A stretch of DNA of 9,790 bases. Source: Candidatus Chloroheliales bacterium. GTDB taxonomy: Bacteria; Chloroflexota; Chloroflexia; QHBQ01. Each line of letters starts with the position of its first letter. Positions within the stretch are counted from its first letter, which is position 1. Below the pieces are notes generated by a model that did no database searches, was not told the DNA's origin, and was given only the letters and a program-made list of their open reading frames with translations. Of the stretch, positions 6,060 to 9,790 are shown piece by piece. The position numbers and the translations under genes were made by a program. The stretch is taken from contig QHBQ01000093.1 in assembly GCA_003243865.1 (NCBI GenBank), positions 1 through 9,790 on the forward strand, written 5' to 3'.

Positions 6060-6969
6060 GGTGAGCGGCGCGACAAAAACCGCAGCGGCGATTCAAACCC
6101 AGAAATTGACCAAATATTACGGCAGCGCTCGCGGCGTGGTTGACCTCGACCTGGAGGTGGCCGAGGGCGAGGTGTTCGGCTTTATCGGACCTAACGGTTC
6201 GGGCAAAACCACCACCATTCGCCTGATCACCGACCTGATCCGCCCGACGCGCGGCAGCGCCAGCGTCTTCGGGATGGACAGCCGTGCCGACAGCGTGGCA
6301 ATCAAGCGGCTGATTGGCTATCTGCCAGGCGAGCTGGCGCTGTGGAACAACTTGACTGGCGCGGAGACCTGCCAGTACCTCGGCAACCTGCGCGGCGGGG
6401 TGAACAGCAAGTACGTGGAAGAACTCGCCGCCCGCTTCGACCTCGACTTGCGTAAGAAGTTCCGCGCCTACTCGAAGGGCAACAAGCAGAAGGTGGGTAT
6501 CATCCAGGCGTTTATGCACAAGCCGCGCCTGCTCATCCTTGACGAGCCGACCTCCGGCCTCGACCCGCTCAATCAGCAGGAGTTCTACAAGCTACTCGCC
6601 GAGCATCAGGCGGGTGGGGCGACCGTGTTCCTCTCCTCACATATCTTCGAGGAAGTGGAGCATACCTGCCACCGCGTCGCCATTATCCGCGAGGGTGAGC
6701 TGGTGCGGGTGGCAACCATCTCCGACATCATCAACGAGAAGGCCCACCGCATGGAGATTACCTTCGATCAGCCGGTGAATCCCGACGAGTTCAAGCAGAT
6801 CCCAGGCGTGACCTCGGTGGAGGCCAGCGATGGCAACAAGTTGACTATCAATGTGCAGGGCAGCGTCGCGCCGGTAATCCAGGCCGCCGCTCACTACAAC
6901 ATCGTCAACCTCATCACCCACGAGCCGACTTTGGAAGAGGCGTTCCTGCAATACTATCAGCGGGGGTGA
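6034..6969 (+). CDS. ABC exporter ATP-binding protein
   Basis: The cytoplasmic motor that hydrolyses ATP to drive the permeases encoded downstream. The 311 residues comprise one nucleotide-binding domain (about 21-235) and a C-terminal extension (about 236-311) usual in ABC-2 drug and antibiotic exporters. Visible motifs are Walker A GPNGSGKT (52-59), Walker B RLLILDEP with catalytic E171, D-loop SGLD (174-177) and H-loop His203. Two motifs depart from the textbook: the signature reads YSKGNKQ (146-152) rather than LSGGQ, and the Q-loop region reads GYLPGE with no Gln at the expected place. I recall this pattern from the TnrB2-like exporter branch, so it is probably not a defect. It overlaps the regulator by 26 bases, indicating translational coupling. 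Substrate is unknown; export of a polyketide-like or other lipophilic toxin is an inference from family resemblance. Confidence 0.93.
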   Translation: MQQLQDNAKVSGATKTAAAIQTQKLTKYYGSARGVVDLDLEVAEGEVFGFIGPNGSGKTTTIRLITDLIRPTRGSASVFGMDSRADSVAIKRLIGYLPGELALWNNLTGAETCQYLGNLRGGVNSKYVEELAARFDLDLRKKFRAYSKGNKQKVGIIQAFMHKPRLLILDEPTSGLDPLNQQEFYKLLAEHQAGGATVFLSSHIFEEVEHTCHRVAIIREGELVRVATISDIINEKAHRMEITFDQPVNPDEFKQIPGVTSVEASDGNKLTINVQGSVAPVIQAAAHYNIVNLITHEPTLEEAFLQYYQRG

Positions 6970-6970
6970 G

Positions 6971-7052
6971 ATTAAAGAGCAAAGATAAAAGATTAAAGAT
7001 GAAGCGGATAGGTTCGATCATCTTTAATCTCTAATCTTTAATCTTTAATCTT
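6971..7052 (+). repeat. Heptamer-built hairpin element between ATPase and permease 1
   Basis: The left arm 6971-7002 and right arm 7018-7049 are complementary at 28 of 32 positions, the inner 13 base pairs being perfect (6990-7002 with 7018-7030) around a 15-base loop. Both arms are built from seven-base units: AAAGATA/AAAGATT/AAAGATG on the left and AATCTTT repeats on the right. It fills nearly the whole spacer and stops just before the permease ribosome site AAGGAGG (7056-7062). An inverted copy lies at 8733-8817. It might tune expression of the permeases relative to the ATPase or protect the mRNA; no poly-T tail supports termination. Confidence 0.85.
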
Positions 7053-7067
7053 CCGAAGGAGGCCGCC

Positions 7068-8723
7068 ATGCTCAAGACAATTTGGCTGAAGACGATACGG
7101 GACAACTGGCGGGCGATCGCAGCCTTGGGGTTGGGCGTGGGCGCGCTATTCATCATCGAGGCTGCCACCTACTTTAGCGTCTATCCCACCATTGCTGATC
7201 GGCTGAAGGCCGAAGCGCAGATGAAGCCGCTATTGTCCACCGTGAGCTTCCTAATCGGCCCGCAGGTGGATGTCACCACCCTGGGCGGTTGGTTCTACCT
7301 GGAGGTATTCAGCTTCGTCCCGTTGCTACTTGGCATCTGGGCGATCATGACCGCCACGGGCATTACTCGCGGTGAGGAGGGCAGTGGGGCCGCCGATATA
7401 CTGCTGACCACGCCAGAAAGCCGTAGCAGCGTGCTGCTGCAGAAGTGGCTTGGCTTTAGTCTGTCGCTGCTTGCGATTGGGATTATTGTCTGGCTGGCGA
7501 TTGTAGTTTCCTACCTGGCGTTCAACGAGCCACTCGACCTCGCTGCCAGCCTGCTGGCGGCGCTGAACCTGGCATTTATCGCCTGGTTGTGGGGCTGCGT
7601 CGGTCTGGTCTTCGCCCAACTGTTCAACTCGCGTGGCGCAGCAGCGGGGATTACCGCCGGGTTGATGGTGACAACATACTTCCTCAATACCCTGGCGGGC
7701 CAATTGGACAGCACCAGATGGGCAAGCTACCTCTCACCATTCCATTTCTACACCGTCAACCGCCCTTTGGCCTCTGGCTTCAGTTTCGACCCATTCAGTT
7801 TTATGGTAGTGCCGCTGCTTGCCCTGGACTTCACCGCGCTAGCGGTCTATCTGTTCACCCGCCGCGACATTGGTGCAGCCCTGGGGCTACGCAAGGCGAA
7901 TCTAAACCCAACCGCTCGGATTGTGCCGCTCAACTGGCACGAGCAAATGATGGGCAGCGTATTCACCAAAACCCTACGCGACCTGCGCTGGCCCACCTTC
8001 TGGTGGGCGCTCGGCCTCGCTGCCTATTGTGGCTACGTAGTGGGCCTCGGCAACCAGTACCTCGATGTTCTCAAAAATGGGTTGCTCAAGGATTCCAGCG
8101 TCATCAGCAAGATGCTGGGCAACATGGTCACGGTGCAGGATTTCCTCGCCTACACCATCTTCGCCTATGTGCCGGTAATGATTGCCGCCTTCGCCATTAC
8201 CCAGATTGCGGGTTGGACTGGCGAGGAGGAGAGTGGCAGGTTGGAAACCCTGCTTGCTACTCCACAACCACGCTGGCAAGTGCTGCTCTCGCGCTTCGCG
8301 GCTGTGGTGGTCGCAAGTTTGGTGATCGTGCTGGTTGTTGGCCTGATGATTGCCCTGACCGGCGCTGCCGCATCGGTCAGCTACGATGCAGGCAAGATGT
8401 GGAGCGCATTGCTTTCGCTGCTGCCGCTCTCTCTACTAGTGGTCGCAGTTGGCTACGCCATCGCTGCCTGGCTGAAGCGACCCGGTGCAGCAGTGGCAAT
8501 TGTTAGTGTCTATGTCGCTGCCGCTTTCTTGCTCTCTACCTTCCTGAACCCAATATTCAATCTGCCCGGCTACGTCAATTCCCTAAGTGTCTTCTACCAG
8601 TACGGCACTCCGGCGCAGAGCGGACTGGATGTCGGTAGCGTCGTTGGATTGAGCGGCGCTGCCCTCGTGCTGCTCGCCCTAGCGATATTCGGCTTCCAGC
8701 GCCGCGATGTGGCAAAGGCATAA
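7068..8723 (+). CDS. Fused double-length ABC-2 exporter permease (TnrB3-like)
   Basis: An integral membrane protein forming the export channel for the upstream ATPase. Its 551 residues contain about twelve hydrophobic segments, twice the usual six of an ABC-2 permease, and the halves are recognisably duplicated. GEEGSGAADILLTTPESRSS (102-121, continuing VLL) aligns without gaps to GEEESGRLETLLATPQPRWQ (385-404, continuing VLL) with 13 of 23 identities. FTRRDIG (263-269) closes the first half as FQRRDVA (543-549) closes the second. KTIRD (8-12) and KTLRD (301-305) open each half. The GEE...LL.TP loop is the likely cytoplasmic coupling region facing the ATPase. Length and layout fit the family annotated as putative exporters of polyketide antibiotics. 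The ATG has a strong AAGGAGG five bases upstream. A single chain could supply the whole pore, which makes the second paralogous permease noteworthy. The transported compound is not deducible. Confidence 0.9.
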   Translation: MLKTIWLKTIRDNWRAIAALGLGVGALFIIEAATYFSVYPTIADRLKAEAQMKPLLSTVSFLIGPQVDVTTLGGWFYLEVFSFVPLLLGIWAIMTATGITRGEEGSGAADILLTTPESRSSVLLQKWLGFSLSLLAIGIIVWLAIVVSYLAFNEPLDLAASLLAALNLAFIAWLWGCVGLVFAQLFNSRGAAAGITAGLMVTTYFLNTLAGQLDSTRWASYLSPFHFYTVNRPLASGFSFDPFSFMVVPLLALDFTALAVYLFTRRDIGAALGLRKANLNPTARIVPLNWHEQMMGSVFTKTLRDLRWPTFWWALGLAAYCGYVVGLGNQYLDVLKNGLLKDSSVISKMLGNMVTVQDFLAYTIFAYVPVMIAAFAITQIAGWTGEEESGRLETLLATPQPRWQVLLSRFAAVVVASLVIVLVVGLMIALTGAAASVSYDAGKMWSALLSLLPLSLLVVAVGYAIAAWLKRPGAAVAIVSVYVAAAFLLSTFLNPIFNLPGYVNSLSVFYQYGTPAQSGLDVGSVVGLSGAALVLLALAIFGFQRRDVAKA

Positions 8724-8732
8724 GACAAGTTC

Positions 8733-8817
8733 AAAGATAAAAGATTAAAGACTAGAGATTAAAGAGGGTAAAGTTCATCCGCTTCATCTTTAACCTTTTA
8801 TCTTTAGTCATTAATCT
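8733..8817 (-). repeat. Second heptamer hairpin element, inverted relative to the first
   Basis: Arms 8742-8764 and 8795-8817 pair at 20 of 23 positions. After a two-base bulge, 8767-8773 pairs with 8788-8794 at 6 of 7, leaving a 14-base loop. Compared with the element at 6971-7052 it is reverse-complemented: 8777-8805 matches 6981-7009 at 28 of 29 positions, and 8740-8765 matches 7021-7046 at 25 of 26. It again occupies almost the entire spacer and ends shortly before the ribosome site of the next permease. Confidence 0.85.
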
Positions 8818-8834
8818 CCCAAAGGGGTGCAATC

Positions 8835-9790
8835 ATGTTGAAGACCATCTGGCTGAAGACCGTTCGCGACAACTGGCGGGCGGCAGTGGCATGGGGAGTG
8901 GGCATTGGGTTGTTGATTTATGTTGGGGTGTTCGCGTATATCGCGCAATACCCTACCGTAGCTGCCCGCAAGCTGGCTCAAAGCGAATTCGGCCCGTTGT
9001 TCAGTACCTTCCGCTTTCTCATCGGGGATCCCGTGGACATCAGCACACCGGGCGGGTTCGTCACCTTCCGCTACTTCCCCATCCTGCCGGTGGCGCTCGG
9101 TATCTGGGCGATCCTGGTAACCACCAGCACGCGAGGCGAGGAGCAGCGCGGGATTGGCGACCTGCTGATGACCACCCCGCATCCGCGCAGTAGCGTGCTG
9201 GCGCAGCAGTGGTTCGGTTTTAGCCTGGCGCTGCTGATTGTCACGGCGCTGATGTGGCTGGTAGGTATAGCAGGTTGGCTGACCACTGGCGAGCCGCTCG
9301 ATGTTACTGCCATGCTAATCGCCAGCCTAAATGTGGGCTTCGCGGCGTGGGTGTGGGGCAGCCTGGGTTTGCTGCTGGCTCAACTCTTCGCTTCACGGGG
9401 GATGGCATCTGGCATCACCATCGCTCTGCTGATCTACGCTTATTTCATCAACAATCTCGCCGGAATGTTCGACCGGCTGACCCGATTCGCCGCGATCTCG
9501 CCATTTCACTATTACGCCCTCAACAAACCGCTGGCTCCGGGCTGGAGTTTCGACCCTCTCGCCTTCGCCATCGCGCCGATACTAGCGTTGATATTCTTTG
9601 GGCTGGCCCTCTTCTTCGTCAATCGCCGCGATGTCGCCGCCGCCTACCCGCTGTTTGGGCAGCGCAGCCGCCGGGTTAGCACCAGGCCGCTCAACTGGCA
9701 TAACCCATGGCTGGGCAACCTGTTCCTCCGCAATCTGCGCGATCTGGCTTTGCCCGCTTTCTGGCGGCTGCTGGGTCTCGTCTTCTACGT
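8835..9790 (+). CDS. Second fused ABC-2 exporter permease, truncated by window edge
   Basis: An open frame starts at ATG 8835, after AAAGG (8821-8825), and continues past the right edge; 318 codons are visible. It is a paralogue of the upstream permease over the whole visible length. The first 16 residues differ at one position (MLKTIWLKTVRDNWRA), and the coupling loop is kept as GEEQRGIGDLLMTTPHPRSS (101-120). The signatures SPFHYYALNKPLAPGWSFDP (222-241) and FVNRRDVAAA (261-270) also have counterparts. RPLNWHNPWLGNLFLRNLRD (284-303) shows that the second half begins before the cut, so the full protein is probably also about 540 residues. Hydrophobic segments are clear in the first half. It probably forms a heteromeric channel with permease 1, or gives an alternative specificity, using the single ATPase of the operon; that pairing is inferred from gene order. 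Confidence 0.88.
   Translation, partial: MLKTIWLKTVRDNWRAAVAWGVGIGLLIYVGVFAYIAQYPTVAARKLAQSEFGPLFSTFRFLIGDPVDISTPGGFVTFRYFPILPVALGIWAILVTTSTRGEEQRGIGDLLMTTPHPRSSVLAQQWFGFSLALLIVTALMWLVGIAGWLTTGEPLDVTAMLIASLNVGFAAWVWGSLGLLLAQLFASRGMASGITIALLIYAYFINNLAGMFDRLTRFAAISPFHYYALNKPLAPGWSFDPLAFAIAPILALIFFGLALFFVNRRDVAAAYPLFGQRSRRVSTRPLNWHNPWLGNLFLRNLRDLALPAFWRLLGLVFY

Noticed and set aside
7021..7052. Intrinsic terminator ending the regulator-ATPase transcript
   Set aside because: The hairpin is AT-rich and its distal side is an interrupted AATCTTT run rather than a continuous T tract, followed directly by a permease ribosome site; attenuation remains possible but termination is not supported.
7589..8506. 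Plus-strand frame of 305 codons within permease 1
   Set aside because: It is a shadow in another frame of a well-supported membrane protein; its translation is rich in Arg, Cys and Trp and not membrane-like, with no ribosome site.
8803..8809. TTTAGTC in the second hairpin as a third operator half-site
   Set aside because: Only one half of the palindrome is present and it arises from heptamer variation in the repeat; no matching ACTAAAA lies at the required distance.
8891..9679. Plus-strand frames of 100 and 141 codons
   Set aside because: They are out-of-frame shadows of the truncated second permease, which is continuous from 8835 to the edge and aligned to permease 1 throughout.

Overview
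The window looks like a moderately GC-rich bacterial chromosome segment carrying five clear protein-coding genes plus a sixth cut by the right edge. Lineage cannot be fixed from the sequence. The fused ABC-2 exporter permeases, the GbsR-type regulator and the abundant short palindromic and heptameric intergenic repeats would suit a Chloroflexota-like or other repeat-rich Gram-positive-type lineage, but this is a low-confidence inference.

Layout: (1) Positions 1-528 hold no convincing gene. The region is packed with short repeats: at least five copies of a GTAGGGGC...GCCCT palindrome, runs of a CAGTAC-type hexamer, a CGGAGAAA octamer pair and a C5/G5 hairpin. (2) Positions 529-3615, minus strand, encode a single-chain restriction-modification enzyme of the Type IIG (Eco57I/TaqI-like) kind: an N-terminal PD-(D/E)XK nuclease, a central N6-adenine methyltransferase and a C-terminal DNA-recognition domain. 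The recognition part is visibly more AT-rich than the rest. (3) Positions 3724-5253, minus strand, encode a 14-TM-type DHA2 (EmrB/QacA) drug:proton antiporter of the major facilitator superfamily. (4) Positions 5254-5489 form a divergent control region. It contains a sigma70-type promoter for the MFS gene on the minus strand and a strong extended -10 promoter on the plus strand, bracketed by two near-identical 18-bp palindromes. (5) From 5490 to the right edge runs an apparent plus-strand operon: a GbsR/MarR-like repressor, an ABC ATPase overlapping it by 26 bp, a 551-residue fused ABC-2 permease, and a second paralogous permease cut off at 9790.

The likely working model is a ligand-responsive, autoregulated export operon. 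The regulator binds the two palindromes and shuts its own promoter; an inducer relieves this and raises expression of one ATPase with two double-length permeases. The overall organisation resembles the putative polyketide-antibiotic exporters of the TnrB2/TnrB3 kind. The divergent MFS pump would add a second efflux route, although the palindromes do not overlap its promoter.

The least expected structure lies between the ABC genes. Both spacers carry the same heptamer-built hairpin element, in opposite orientations and far better conserved than the flanking paralogous genes. This suggests a mobile or targeted repeat rather than a relic of gene duplication.
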